From Owenia fusiformis (taxonomy: Eukaryota > Annelida > Polychaeta > Sabellida > Oweniidae), in NCBI GenBank assembly GCA_903813345.2, contig CAIIXF020000005.1, positions 5,113,375 to 5,177,374 of the forward strand: DNA of 64,000 nt, given 5' to 3'. Shown here one piece after another: positions 43,371-54,198 of this stretch (the stretch's first letter is position 1; each line of letters starts with the position of its first letter). The notes below the pieces were generated by a model. It made no database searches. It was given only the letters and a program-made list of their open reading frames with translations, and was not told where the DNA came from. The position numbers and the translations under genes are program-made.

Positions 43371-43627
43371 GTGAGCTTTCATTGCAACATTTACATTTAG
43401 AACAGTTACAATTTTACTTAGTGTGATAGAAAATTAAATAATTGAAGTATATTTCTTTGAGTTTATTCAATTTGAACATTACTTTTACAATACAGATACC
43501 TTCGTTTTGAAACATTAGCAGCAATTTTATTTTCAAACGGTCAGTTTTCAACTTTGAGTGTTTCATTTTTGTTCATAAAAAGTGTATTCTACAAAAGTCA
43601 AGCTCATTTCAAGGTAAAATGTCAATA

Positions 43628-44435
43628 TTTAGGTAGTTGGCTTTTTAAGACACCTGACCCTCCACAACCAATGATTAGGTGACCTGAAGTCAAGGTCTGA
43701 ATAGATCAAGGTAATTTTGAGGTCAATATCTAGCAAGTTGACATGAGAACAATTGTGACCTTTGGCGACCAATGATAAGGTGATTTTAAGGTAATTTCAG
43801 GGTCAACGGTCAACATCTAGGTCATAGGTAGTTGGCTACTGTGGGTCTTCAGTAACATTTGATCACCAAAGATAAAGTGACCTACGGTCATTGTCACTGT
43901 TTATGGCTCAAGGTCATCTCAAGGTCAGAGGTCAATATCTGAATATTTGGCATTTTGGGGATGTTGCGTGATGTGAGGACCCATTGATATGTGTTCTGAG
44001 GTCGAGGTCATTCATACAAGGTCAAAATCTCTGTATTTGGCGTTTTGAGGCCCTGGGGGCTGCTATGACCCTTGGCAACTCATGCCAAGGTGACATGAGG
44101 TCAAAGTCAATATCTATTGTTCAAAATTATAATAAGGTCAAAGGTCAATATCTAGGTAGTTGGCTCGTTTGAGGCTACACCGACATTTGGTCACCAATGA
44201 TAAAGTGACCTGAGATCAGTGTCATTGTTATAGGCCAGGGTCAAAGATCAATATCTAAATATTTGGCGTTTTGGGGCGGCTGCTGCACTTGACTCCATTG
44301 AAACGTGACCTAGGGTCAAGGTCAATCTAAGGTCAAACTTCAATATCTTAGTGTTTGACGTTTTAAGGCCACAGGGGCTGCTGTCGTGATGGCCCTTGGC
44401 GACTCATGATAAGGTGCATTTGACATGAGGCAGTC
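43628..44435. repeat. GAGGTCAAGGTCAATATCT satellite
   Basis: Irregular units of roughly 100-140 bases, each with GGTCAATATCTAGGTAGTTG and several AGGTCA words, plus ACCAATGATAAGGTGACCT. It lies in the core of the 3.4-kb element. Confidence 0.8.
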
Positions 44436-46618
44436 ATCATTTAATGGTTCAATTGACATTTCAAAAGTAATAGTCGATCATTTCTGTTTTATCATGTCAA
44501 TTTTAATAAAATTTGCCAATTTGAAGTAAAATTATAACAGAAGAGAGGTTATCCAAATATGAGGTCATATTAATGACTGCACTCAGTGATCTTCAGTCAA
44601 GCTGACGAAGTGTTTCATGAAAGAGTTACTTTCTGTTGTGGTTCTAAATTGAATAAGTTTAAGCAGGTGCGTTTTCAAAAGTGCAAATTTAAAGCAAATT
44701 TCGCAAAATTTAGTTATTGATATGTAGAGATAGTCCATTAGGGTATGGTTATTCTCTTAAAAACAATTATGGTACAAATTTGGTACTTCTGACTATATAA
44801 TGCTTTTTTATTCAAAAATCAACAATTATATTATTCTTATTTTGACTATCAAATGATTTTCATATATCCGAATAACCATTATATTAGTTTTTGGCAAAGT
44901 AAATAATAATAGGGATCACACAAGGATCAACTGTATTGAAGATTGGTCATACTGGTATATGCCCTGCCGCTCTAAGATCAAGAGCAATGAATTGTGATTT
45001 TTCAGTTGAAACAGGGAAACAAACACATTATCATTATTTTGTTTAACATTTAACAAATAATTATCTGTTAAACGTAGTAATTTTTCAAAACATCACTAAA
45101 TATGAAAAAGTTGTAAATAAAGTGGATCCTTGTGGATCCATTATTATTTACTTTGACAAAAATGAATATAATGGTAAGTGTAATATATAGAAAACACTGA
45201 ATAGGTAAAATAGGAATATAATTAAAAACAACCGTGACTTTTGCATTAAAATGGCATTTTAAGGTCAGAAATGTATAATTCTTCAATATTATTGTTTTTA
45301 ATACAAATGACCACACCCAAATGGACTATCATACATATCAACATCAAATCTGCCTCCTATTTCATATACTCGCTGCCATTATTTGAAAAAAAAGATTTTT
45401 GTCAAACTCATCTTTTTGCCGGTTGCACCTTGGGGCAAGCCGTTTAGCCCTTTCGTGTCACTTTTTTGAGTGCAGACAAGTAAAAATGAATAGCCAATGA
45501 ACTAATCTATAATGACTATGGGTCAAATCATAGTAACCTACCTCAACATCAGTTAATGGGATTTTCTGGAGTTTTGGCGCACACTAAATGGAACGGGTGG
45601 ATTCGGTGCATGTTCATTGAAGACTCGCCATGATTTTCCATTAGTTGACACTCCCGGATGTGATTCAGGAACTTGCTTTATAAGGAAGGATCCTAACGGG
45701 TGTAAGTAAACAAGGTGTCTTGTCTCTGAATGAAATAATATTTTTCAACATTTTTCATTCTAAAAGGACTTTTACATTAGATTTTATAAAGGGCAATAAA
45801 TATATACATACATTAGATAGAGCAGGCGAATTTTACACATTTGTAACGCCATCATATTTCCCGTTTAGATACATACCGAGGGTGCGCTGACCAGGTCAAT
45901 TTGCCTTTGGACGTGGAAACTACCATTGGAAACTGTGCCTACCAAGGACATGGATCGTACAAGTCACTTTGGTACTTCTGTGGCACACACGAATGCAATA
46001 ATGGACTTTTGGAGGAGAAATGCTTCAATTGTGTCTAAACGATTTAAATGCAATAGACGTTATGGAAAATGATGTGATTTTAATTGAACCATTGCATACT
46101 GGCACAACGATTGCAGACTTTTGGAGAAATTAGAAGAGAATTTTGCTTTTGTGTAATCATATTGAGCCAATAAAATACGTTTGTAGATTGAAAATATTAA
46201 AACATAGATTCCCATGTTTTGTCATTCGATCGAATTCAATGAAAAATCTTTGAAATGACACATTTATCGTAAGTATTTCTACACAAGATTTGCCCCATTT
46301 GTTCATCATTCTATAATCTTTCATTTAGCTCAAAATGATAAAGTTCACCCCCGAAACAACCCAAGATTGCGTTTTGGAGCGATGTGCAGGTTTAACTGCT
46401 GGTTAAATTGTGCAATGTTATGTAATCAGGATAGCGCATTTTTGCAATGTCGAGATAAAGACCCTAAAAACGTAATCGATAAGAAGTAAATTCTATGTTG
46501 TTACTGTAGGTCTATTGGGCATATTTTATAATGATTCAACTATTGTTATTTAAAGCAACGTCGACCTGTCTCTCTTCTGCTTGCATCTTTTTCTAACACG
46601 CCGTGACTTTGATAGATG

Positions 46619-46970
46619 TCAAGCTGGTACTGGCATGACTACTAGATTAGTAATACCAAGATAAATTGTGGCTTCAAATATTTGGATGGTGTTATTCGGC
46701 TTGGATGGTGTTAGTCGTAGCTGATATAGAAGGTAGCGCACTGAGGAGGCTGGGAACCCCCTACATCCCACTTCTATTGGGTACTGCACTGCATGCCACC
46801 CCCTTGTTATGGCCTCGTCTACCAGATCTTGGTATTTGGCTTTCTTAAGCTGATGGGATATTTCCAGTCGGTCTTCCCAGGGTACTATGAGCTCGATGAT
46901 GATGATGCTCCTGCTGAGCTGTGATATCAGCAGCATGTCAGGACGGACCTTGGTAACTACTATATCCCGT
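46619..46970 (-). pseudogene. Retrotransposon C-terminal fragment
   Basis: Reads VTKVRPDMLLISQLSRSIII, IELIVPWEDRLEISHQLKKA, KYQDLVDEAITRGWHAVQYP, then IEVGCRGFPASSVRYLL. The order RPD..L, ELTVPWE.R, KY..L...GW, P.EVGCRGF is a common C-terminal domain of animal non-LTR retroelement polyproteins. 5'-truncated. Confidence 0.7.
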
Positions 46971-47346
46971 GGGAAATGATTTCATATGATTTCAAATGAA
47001 AAAGTTATGGTTGTTATGGTAACGGTAGTTTGGGGTATGTGGAGCAGGGTCACAATTATGTTTTACAAATCTTTTTCCTGCTCTTATCATCTTAGCACTC
47101 CACCATCTGTTTCTTTAAAACATCAAATTATGTCCCACAACAACATATAAGGATTAGTACTATAACGTTATTTTATCAGTTCATATTACTACTATTATCC
47201 AATATTATGTTTTCCCCGCATTATCTATATGTTTGTGGTACATCTTGACCAGAGATTCAAAGACCAGACGATCGCTGCTGTCCATCTCTCAGATGGCAGA
47301 TAATTGGCTTCTAGCAGCTGAGTCTCATGTGAATGCTAAACTTCTA

Positions 47347-47612
47347 ACAGCACGGGCGTAGCCAGCTTTCAGTCAAAGGGGGAGGGGGGGGGGTGCGATC
47401 GCCAAATAAATTCGGGTTTCAGCCGGGGGGGGTGCGATCGTGACATTAGGGAGCCCAAAAAGATTTGTTTTGAATTTTACCAAAAGTGATGCAACTTCCT
47501 TCAAACTTGAGCTAGAAGCTTCAAATAAAAAGCACTTTAAATGCTCTTTTCATCGTAGTTTTATTGGTTATGGGGGGGGGGCGATCCCTTCGCACCCCCT
47601 GGCTACGCTTAT
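47347..47612. mobile_element. CGTAGCCAG foldback MITE, copy 2
   Basis: Begins GGCGTAGCCAGCTTTCAG and ends CCCCTGGCTACGCTT. G-rich runs inside, and the same internal order as the copy near 35.2 kb. Confidence 0.75.
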
Positions 47613-47654
47613 GAACAGATATTGCTTTCAGATGCTCATCAAGGTAAAAGTCTA

Positions 47655-47860
47655 ACAGTGATTCAGTAATCATTATAATAATTTATAAAGCTTTGCTTGT
47701 TCGTTCAACCGATGCAATTGACAATTGCGTACTTCCGTATCACCTTCTCATTGGTTAGCGTGTATGCCATATACCGCAGGTGAATCTGTCATACACTGCA
47801 AGTGAATATGCCATATTCGTTGCGGAATATGACATATTTTTGTATCGTGTTTACCGCGCA
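47655..47860. mobile_element. Truncated copy of the 39980-40576 element
   Basis: Matches 40380-40576 closely (ACCGCAGGTGAATCTGTCAT). The left half is absent. Confidence 0.8.
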
Positions 47861-47865
47861 ACATA

Positions 47866-49290
47866 TATACCTGATTTAAAAAGCGGTTTATATGACAAGC
47901 ATTATTTCCATGAATTGCAACATGCTTTTGATGATACAATGAATGGCATAGCCATAGGCTCTTTCATTTATCATAATTATAAGCAGGGTCATTATAATCT
48001 ACCACGAGCCGTGAGATTTATTTTTTCTTTCATTCTATCTCATTTTCACATTGTTATCATTGATTATCAAAGAGTTGATTCATAGCATCATAAACCAAAA
48101 CGAATCGAAGGACATTCAAAAGTACGCTAAATACACCTCGTGTCATCATGTCCTTTACTTGTTTTTTATTTAGTCAAAATGAAACATCTATACCGAATTT
48201 GACTTGAATGTAAATAAAGTCTGATGAACAATGCGTATATTTCATTTTTTTTATAAATCTAATCAATAAATTCTAGCGTAGACTGGGTAAAGGTTTGGTA
48301 ATTTTTTTGTTTTATTTGGTATGTATGGAATATTTAATGTACCGAATAAAAAGCAGGTTAAACACCATAGCATGTAAGTAAACCAGAAGATGTGTATTGC
48401 CAGGCTTTCTTTGTGCAATCTTCACTGGACATGATACACTCATCAATTTCCCATAATTCCACATTGCGACATAATGAAACGAATTCTCTAAATCATGTTA
48501 CTAAAATGCCGTCGAAGTCATGCATAACCCAGAAGCATGATTTGAACAATGCTTAGCTTTAGGTCACATATATTTTGGGACATCATAAGAAAAATGACAT
48601 ACCTTAAAATCATGTTATGTTAATTGTTGCCCTTTGCTTACAAAACTAACAAAATATTAAGATAAAAACATCCAGAATGAAAACTTATATTTCTCAAAAA
48701 TAAATTGTTGACTTATGATTATTATTTCATTAAAATTAAGTATAACTATGAAGGATCAATAAATAAGCTGATCCAGTCAAGCATTAAATAAATTTTAGTA
48801 TAACCAGTTATTTTAAAGGAATAAAATCTATGTGTTGAGTTACACTTCCCTCCAAAAGTTTGGCAACCTTAGTTCCCTCATTCAACTACGTGTTAAAGCC
48901 TTTTTATGTTTAAACTTTTATTTACATTATCCGTGAGATCATAAACAATTCGATTTTCAAAAATTCACCAGATTTATCATCAAATTTCAACCTATCGTAA
49001 TCGGGGGAAAAATTGGGAAACTTTGGAGGCATTGGAAATGAAGTCAAGTTACATTTCCATCAATTTTATTAGAATTTTCCTTGCTGGTTATGTAAATAAA
49101 AATTCAAACATAAAGAGAGGCTTTAACACGTAGTCCAACACTTAAGTTAGAGCTATGGTTCGTTGCCAAACATTTGGAAGGGAATGTATTATGTATCATC
49201 AATTTGTTTGCACAATCTCCGAAAATAATAGGTGGCGCACAATGTAACATTGGTTACAATTGGTTAAAACGATACATGGAATATAAATCG
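47866..49290. repeat. Duplicated segment upstream of Ly6 copy B
   Basis: 47866-48240 and 48390-48560 match 27020-27330, 27700-28140, 60220-60390 and 63170-63270. It is part of the ancestral unit preceding each Ly6 copy. Confidence 0.7.
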
Positions 49291-49299
49291 TTTTAAAAT

Positions 49300-49511
49300 T
49301 TAAACATTTCTTGGCACACATATCAAATGCTTGCTCTTGCTCCCATCCATACTTGACAACTCATTTCTCATTATTGAAAATTAAATGTATGTCAAAAAGT
49401 AAATTCTTTCGATCGTCATTTAGTATTTAAGTCCATGTTTAGACTGTGGTGTTACACTCCCTGTGAAGAGGAAACGATTTGCACATTCACAAAGGACCAT
49501 AGAAGAATATA
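49300..49511 (+). promoter_or_regulatory. Conserved promoter block of Ly6 copy B
   Basis: About 200 bases nearly identical to the block before copy C, including TTCTTGGCACA, ATCAAATGCTTGCTCTTGCT, CATTTAGTATTTAAGT and CACAAAGGACCATAGAAGAA. TATTTAAG (49424-49431) lies 81 bases before the ATG, suiting a TATA box with a short 5' UTR. Confidence 0.55.
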
Positions 49512-49587
49512 ATGATGATCATGCTGATGAATTTTGTTGCAACAATGTGCTTGATTGCTGGAACACGAGGGTACAAAGATGACAAAG
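49512..49587 (+). CDS. Ly6 copy B exon 1 (signal peptide)
   Basis: 25 codons plus one base. A hydrophobic core follows three clustered Met codons; the first ATG was chosen because copy C shares it. The split codon with exon 2 gives Val. Confidence 0.78.
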
Positions 49588-52500
49588 GTTTGTTCATTCA
49601 TTTAGCACCTAATTTAAAAAATCAACAAACGACAGCGCTAGATACAAAATGAACGATACACATAGCCTTGAAAACTATAAAAAATATTCATCATATATTC
49701 TATGAGTCGATAAGATGAGCAAGATAAACGTATAGACATTCCGAAATTCCAAATTGAACTGATTAATGAAATCATTGTTTTTATTTTTAAATGGAAATTA
49801 AATTAGCTTTGTACCCGAATAAATGTTTTTATAAGATAGCGGCATAGTTAACGTACGTTAAATATCTAAATTATCATTTTTTGTTGAAAACCAGAATATA
49901 ATTTGTTTGAAAACATTTCTTGTCACACCAATCGAATATTTGTTCTTGTTCGCGTCCACATTTGACAAAAACATTTAATCAAAAAATGTATGCCAACTTG
50001 GAAATTCCATCAATCACCATTTACCTTGAAATCCAATGATCGTGTTGTAATGTTACAGTTCCGCCTATGAAGAAAACTTATTCACAACGGACTTCCATAG
50101 AATACTTAATGACGATTATACTGATGAAATTTCTTTTGTTGAGCTGGAACTTGAGTAGTTTTTTTTTATTTAGCACTTTGATTAAAAAAGCAACGAAAAG
50201 GGAATTTTATAATACATTTATCATAATACTTTAATAATACTTTATCATCGAAATCGAAAATTACAATTATACTAATGCGTTAGATTAGATTAGGACGCTG
50301 ATTTTAGATATGATAAACAAATTAAATAATCATTCCGAAATGCCATGTTAAACTGATCAACTGAATAATTCATTAATTCTTTAAAATCTCATTATGATGA
50401 GGAAAACCTTTAATCCGGAAAACTAAGGCTAATAGTAAGTTAAGTTACACGATTTCTGTAAAAATATACCGATACTGGGAGGGATTCAATATGGGTTTAA
50501 TTTCGAGGGACAATATGAAGGCCAGAGAGAAATATCATATTGTCACGAGGAATAAACCCATTATTTAATCCCGACCAGTAAATAAGCTTTTTATCCTATG
50601 ATATGCATGTCTCTCTTCATAAAATCATGAGTTCAATCAAAATCCATATCTAATTTTTGTATGAAACAAAACTAGAGTATATATCTAGTCTACAAAATAT
50701 GACTTTAACTTCATGACATTTTGAAATACTGGTATAAGAAGGATTGGTATCGATTATATGGTGAACTGAATTCAACAATGTTTCTCTCTTAAACCAATTA
50801 TTGAAAACATTCTATAAAAAACACGGTCTCCTATGTAATGTTTCACTGATTGACAACAATTGAATGCGAAAATTATTTATATATATTTTATATAAATGTT
50901 TTTTTTATTATTATTTTTTTTTTAGTACAATTGTTTTTGTTCCTTTCTACAAATTCTTGAGAATGAAATAAGATATCTTTCCGAACCTCGTTGGAACAAA
51001 ATAGCATATACAATTTTTTTAGCCCTCTCAATATTATAGCTCTACAAAAGAAATTTTGGTTGATTTAAAAAAAGTATTCAAAAAATGTCATTTTGTTCCA
51101 ATGAGGTCAAGATAGATGTTATGATACCAAGAACATATGAAACCAAGAACAAAAGAAGTGTGTGATGTTTTTTCTAAAACAATATAGAGAAACATATATT
51201 TTTTTCAAATTATATTGTTACCATTCAAAAGATGACCATTAAATTGACGATGTGTAAAAGCTTCAGAATTTTTTGATGACTGGTTTAAGAGAAACGTGTG
51301 TTCAAAAAGAAAAAGTTCACTATATCGATACAAATCCTTTATTGTATAACATAAACACATCAACAGCAAAATTAACCATACGTATTCATGTCCATCACAG
51401 GGCATTCGCATATTGAACAGATTTCTATGATGTTGACTGTCCGTGTCAGAGCATGATGACAATACAATTCGCCTATCATCACAATTTTCGTACTTCTTAC
51501 GTTTCAAAATCTCTATATCGTTTCTCAAATAAGAACATCAATATAGCGCGCTATATCGACCCAACTGAACGTAATAGGAAGCTTTGTTTGGGAAAATTCG
51601 CGGGAGGTTAATACCATTTTTCCTTAGCGGGATTGGGAGGTGAACGTGAGGGGGACTGGGCGGGACAATACAATTTTTTCAATATCAAAAATATTACTGG
51701 GTGATATTAACCGGGAACTAGTAGTATCATGGAATAAATTAAAATTATATACGTACTCACCCTTCAAATGTAACCTGGGACACCATTCTTGGTCTTCGAA
51801 GTTGAAGTATTGGCGTAAACCTCAAGCCTCTGCTCATCACCTCGCTCGGTGTATTGTGTCTTCAAAACTATACAGTATTTGCGAATATAATTTTCTCCCT
51901 GAAACAAAATAAACTCAGTAGTGTTTAAGATACTGTACATGTTATACATGTAAGTATGAGTGCTATTCTCAACAAACACACAAAGCACAAAATGAAGGTT
52001 ATATCAGACACCTCCGTAATTATAGGTATATAAGAATTTGCGATTGGCTAACCCTTGTCAACCTATCTATATCTTTCATATTGAAACGCGGTTTAAGCAA
52101 TGGACCATGTTAACCATGACGGCTTTTACAATTTGGATATAATATAGACTCCAGAAATCCAAAAATATTTCGTCAAAGAAACATATTTTTTTATTACTTG
52201 GAACCATTAGTTTGGATATTGCTTTACTGATTGCTGTTTTTTAAAGCAAAGCGCTTGGAATGGAGGATTTCAGAAAGAGGCGATTTTCAAGAATTATTTA
52301 AGACCAATTTTAAAAGAAATACAATAGACACAATTATTTCACATGAAATAGATTATTAACAACCTCAAAGTGTCAGATAAAATTGTAATATAGGTTGTCA
52401 GACGTTGTCATCATCAGATAATAAACTCTATTTTTCAATTTTTTTTCTTTGACCTTCCCACTGATTATCATCATATTCTCCTTTTCTATCTTTGACCTTC

Positions 52501-53519
52501 CTACTAGCTATCATTACATTTTTCTGGTGGTTAAATTTCAAAAACAGTTTTTATATCAAGCATTTTATAAATAACAAGGTCAAACCTTGTGTTTTTCTGT
52601 TTAAAGAACTAAATGATTATGGTTAAAATTGTTTTGTTCGTGGAAAGCGAGAAAGTGTGTTTCTATGATTAGAGGAAAAACTCTTCTGATGTGTCTTATG
52701 TATAGATTTACATGACGCTATGCATTTCTAAAAATAAAAGCAGATTCCTTTGCAGATTTTATTGAAACAAAATTATTATGTACCAAAATTAAATGATTGG
52801 ATTTTAATTAGGATATCTTGATAAAAGTCCCTGGGGGATTTGGCTGAATTTGTAAAATATAAATCGAGGATTGTTTACATTACTGTTTCAAATTACTGTA
52901 AACACTGGCGGTTCTGCAACAGGACATAACACGGTAGGTGCTGTTATCGGTGTATCAATATTGTAAAGGGCTTCCTTTGTCCCATTTATATCTGATTTGT
53001 ACATTCCTATTGTGCAGATAAATGAAATGGATCTCATTTTACTGATTAACAATCATTGCATATTTCAATTTGCAGTTGATTGTTTCGACTGTAACTACTC
53101 GCTAAACGGAATGGGTGGATTTGGCGCATGTTCCTTGAAATCGCGCCATGTTTTCCCATTGGTCGACACTACCGAGTGTGATTCCAAAACTTGCTTTATA
53201 AGGAAGGATCCCAACGGATGTAAGTCTACACGATGCTTTAAGTATACATAATATTTTTTCAACATTTTTAGACGAATTCAAAAAAAAAAATACTAGGCGA
53301 ATTTCACATTTTAATTTTTTTAACACCATCAAATATATTTCCTCTTTAGATATATACCGAGGTTGCGCTGATCAGGCCAATCTGCCTTTGGACGTGGACA
53401 CGACTAGCGGAAAATGTACCTACCAGGGGTATGGTCCAAACAAATCACTGTGGTACTTCTGCAGCTCGCATGAATGCAATAATGGATTTTTGGAGGAGAG
53501 ATGCTCAAATTGTGTTTAA
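49512..53519 (+). CDS. Secreted Ly6/uPAR-like protein, copy B (complete, 129 aa)
   Basis: Exon 1 is 49512-49587, exon 2 is 53076-53219 and exon 3 is 53350-53519; phases agree. Exon 1 encodes a signal peptide (MMIMLMNFVATMCLIAGTRG). The mature part begins VDCFDCNYSLNGMGGFGACS and has the cysteine spacing of a three-finger Ly6/uPAR fold, ending CNNGFLEERCSNCV. The final CN matches the Ly6 signature. There is no C-terminal hydrophobic tail, so it is predicted secreted rather than GPI-anchored. It somewhat resembles the quiver/sleepless-like invertebrate Ly6 group. The exon 1 donor is GTTTGT, weak but conserved in copy C. A poly-A signal AATAAA is at 53634. The 3.5-kb intron 1 is inferred. Confidence 0.8.
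50041..50162 (+). pseudogene. Decayed second promoter/exon 1 copy in Ly6 intron
   Basis: AATGATCGTGTTGTAATGTTAC followed by ACTTCCATAGAATACTTA and an ATG frame (MTIILMKFLLLSWNLS, stop) mirrors the block at 49430-49587. The TATA-like word is lost and the frame ends in TAG. Confidence 0.6.
50477..50576. mobile_element. About 100-bp hairpin MITE
   Basis: GGGATTCAATATGGGTTTAA is complementary, with a few mismatches, to AATAAACCCATTATTTAATCCC. It splits a segment that is continuous in the paralogous DNA at 39170-39220. Confidence 0.75.
51766..51898 (-). other. Possible antisense exon, repeated three times in the cluster
   Basis: After a TTTGTTTCAG acceptor the frame reads GENYIRKYCIVLKTQYTERG and onward to PGYI and a TGA, with GTGAGT just after the stop. 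Related but broken sequences are at 39245-39380 and 59640-59830. It could be the last exon of an antisense gene or a shared non-coding block. Confidence 0.3.
52100..53075. other. Intron 1 of Ly6 copy B, right part
   Basis: AT-rich, no repeats or exons recognised apart from the CTTTGACCTTCC pair near 52450-52500. Confidence 0.4.
53076..53219 (+). CDS. Ly6 copy B exon 2
   Basis: Acceptor TTTGCAG, donor GTAAGT, 144 bases. Contains five cysteines and CDSKTCFIRKDPNG. Confidence 0.85.
53350..53519 (+). CDS. Ly6 copy B exon 3 (terminal)
   Basis: Acceptor CTTTAG. Encodes YRGCADQANLPLDVDTTSGK, then LWYFCSSHECNNGF and the TAA. The 170-base coding length is identical to that of copy A exon 3. Confidence 0.87.
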
Positions 53520-53889
53520 ACAATTTGAATGCAAAAGACGTTATCGAAAATTATAAACCATCGTATACTAGGATAACGATTGACTTTAAAGAAGCTAGAC
53601 GAGAATTTTGCTTTTGTGTAATCATATTTAGCCAATAAAATAAGTTTGTATCTATTTATAATTTATATTGAACTTGGTGATACACCGCTGGATGCAAAGT
53701 TTTAGCTTAGCATGCACTATAAATAATATTCATGGTTCTGGTTGAGGTCGGAAATGCCGACTAAGCAATGAAAGGTCTCACCTTACCACTGGGAAATCTA
53801 CATGAACATTTAATCCGACAATTTGAATGATTTCACAGAGATCTGAGCAAAAGGCGTTTGGTTAGTCCCTTGGCGTGTGTCATATTCAT

Positions 53890-54035
53890 AGGATATCTTA
53901 TAATTTTAAGGAATATCATTTTTATCTACGAGGTGATATTGATATCTCCACGAGAGAGCGAATCGAACGAGTGCATATATCAATATCACCGAGTAGAAGG
54001 ATGTGATATTTTGAAGAAATCATAGGATGTTCTCA
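53890..54035. mobile_element. Imperfect hairpin with TATCAATATCACC arms
   Basis: GGTGATATTGATATCTCC is complementary to ATATATCAATATCACC, and AGGATATCTTATAA to ATCATAGGATG-like words outside. Probably a small foldback MITE. Confidence 0.45.
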
Positions 54036-54198
54036 TTATCCTACATAGCTTCCTAGAGTAGCAAGGATCCTCCTTGCTAGAGTAGTGTACTTTGGCGGGA
54101 AATCAACAATCGGAGTATACCGTCAAGATATCCTCCGCATATTTGTTTTCCGAAGTATATCGTGGCGATATCCTCCAGTTGTTCATTTTGCCAATATA

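Larger units (their letters stand above)
42151..45586. mobile_element. 3.4-kb long-inverted-repeat element inside Ly6 exon 2
   Basis: Ends TAGTATGCGCC and GGCGCACACTA, flanked by AAT (42148-42150 and 45587-45589). Arms of about 0.88 kb (42151-43030 and 44705-45586) are inverted copies; frames in both arms encode matching peptides such as KTIMVKNYTLLTLKCHFN and KTIILKNYTFLTLKCHFN. The core holds an exon-like cysteine-rich segment and a satellite. No transposase. The superfamily is unassigned (3-bp duplication). Confidence 0.88.
42119..46038 (+). pseudogene. Ly6/uPAR-like gene copy A, exon 2 split by a transposon
   Basis: Exon 2 starts after a TTTGCAG acceptor at 42119 and reads HCFECNYDSN to 42150. 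It resumes at 45590 with GTGGFGACSLKTRHDFPL and ends at 45701 at a GTAAGT donor. Exon 3 is 45869-46038 and ends CNNGLLEEKCFNCV, stop. The two exon 2 pieces total 144 bases, the same as intact exon 2 of copy B. No exon 1 is recognisable and the insert carries stops, so the gene is probably dead. A poly-A signal AATAAA is at 46169. Confidence 0.85.

Noticed and set aside
43984-44172. 62-codon plus-strand frame in the satellite
   Set aside because: Made entirely of the AGGTCA satellite; no coding signal.
49512-53519. Calling the Ly6 protein a venom-type three-finger toxin
   Set aside because: The Ly6/uPAR fold is shared, but nothing in the sequence indicates toxin function; endogenous secreted Ly6 is the simpler reading.
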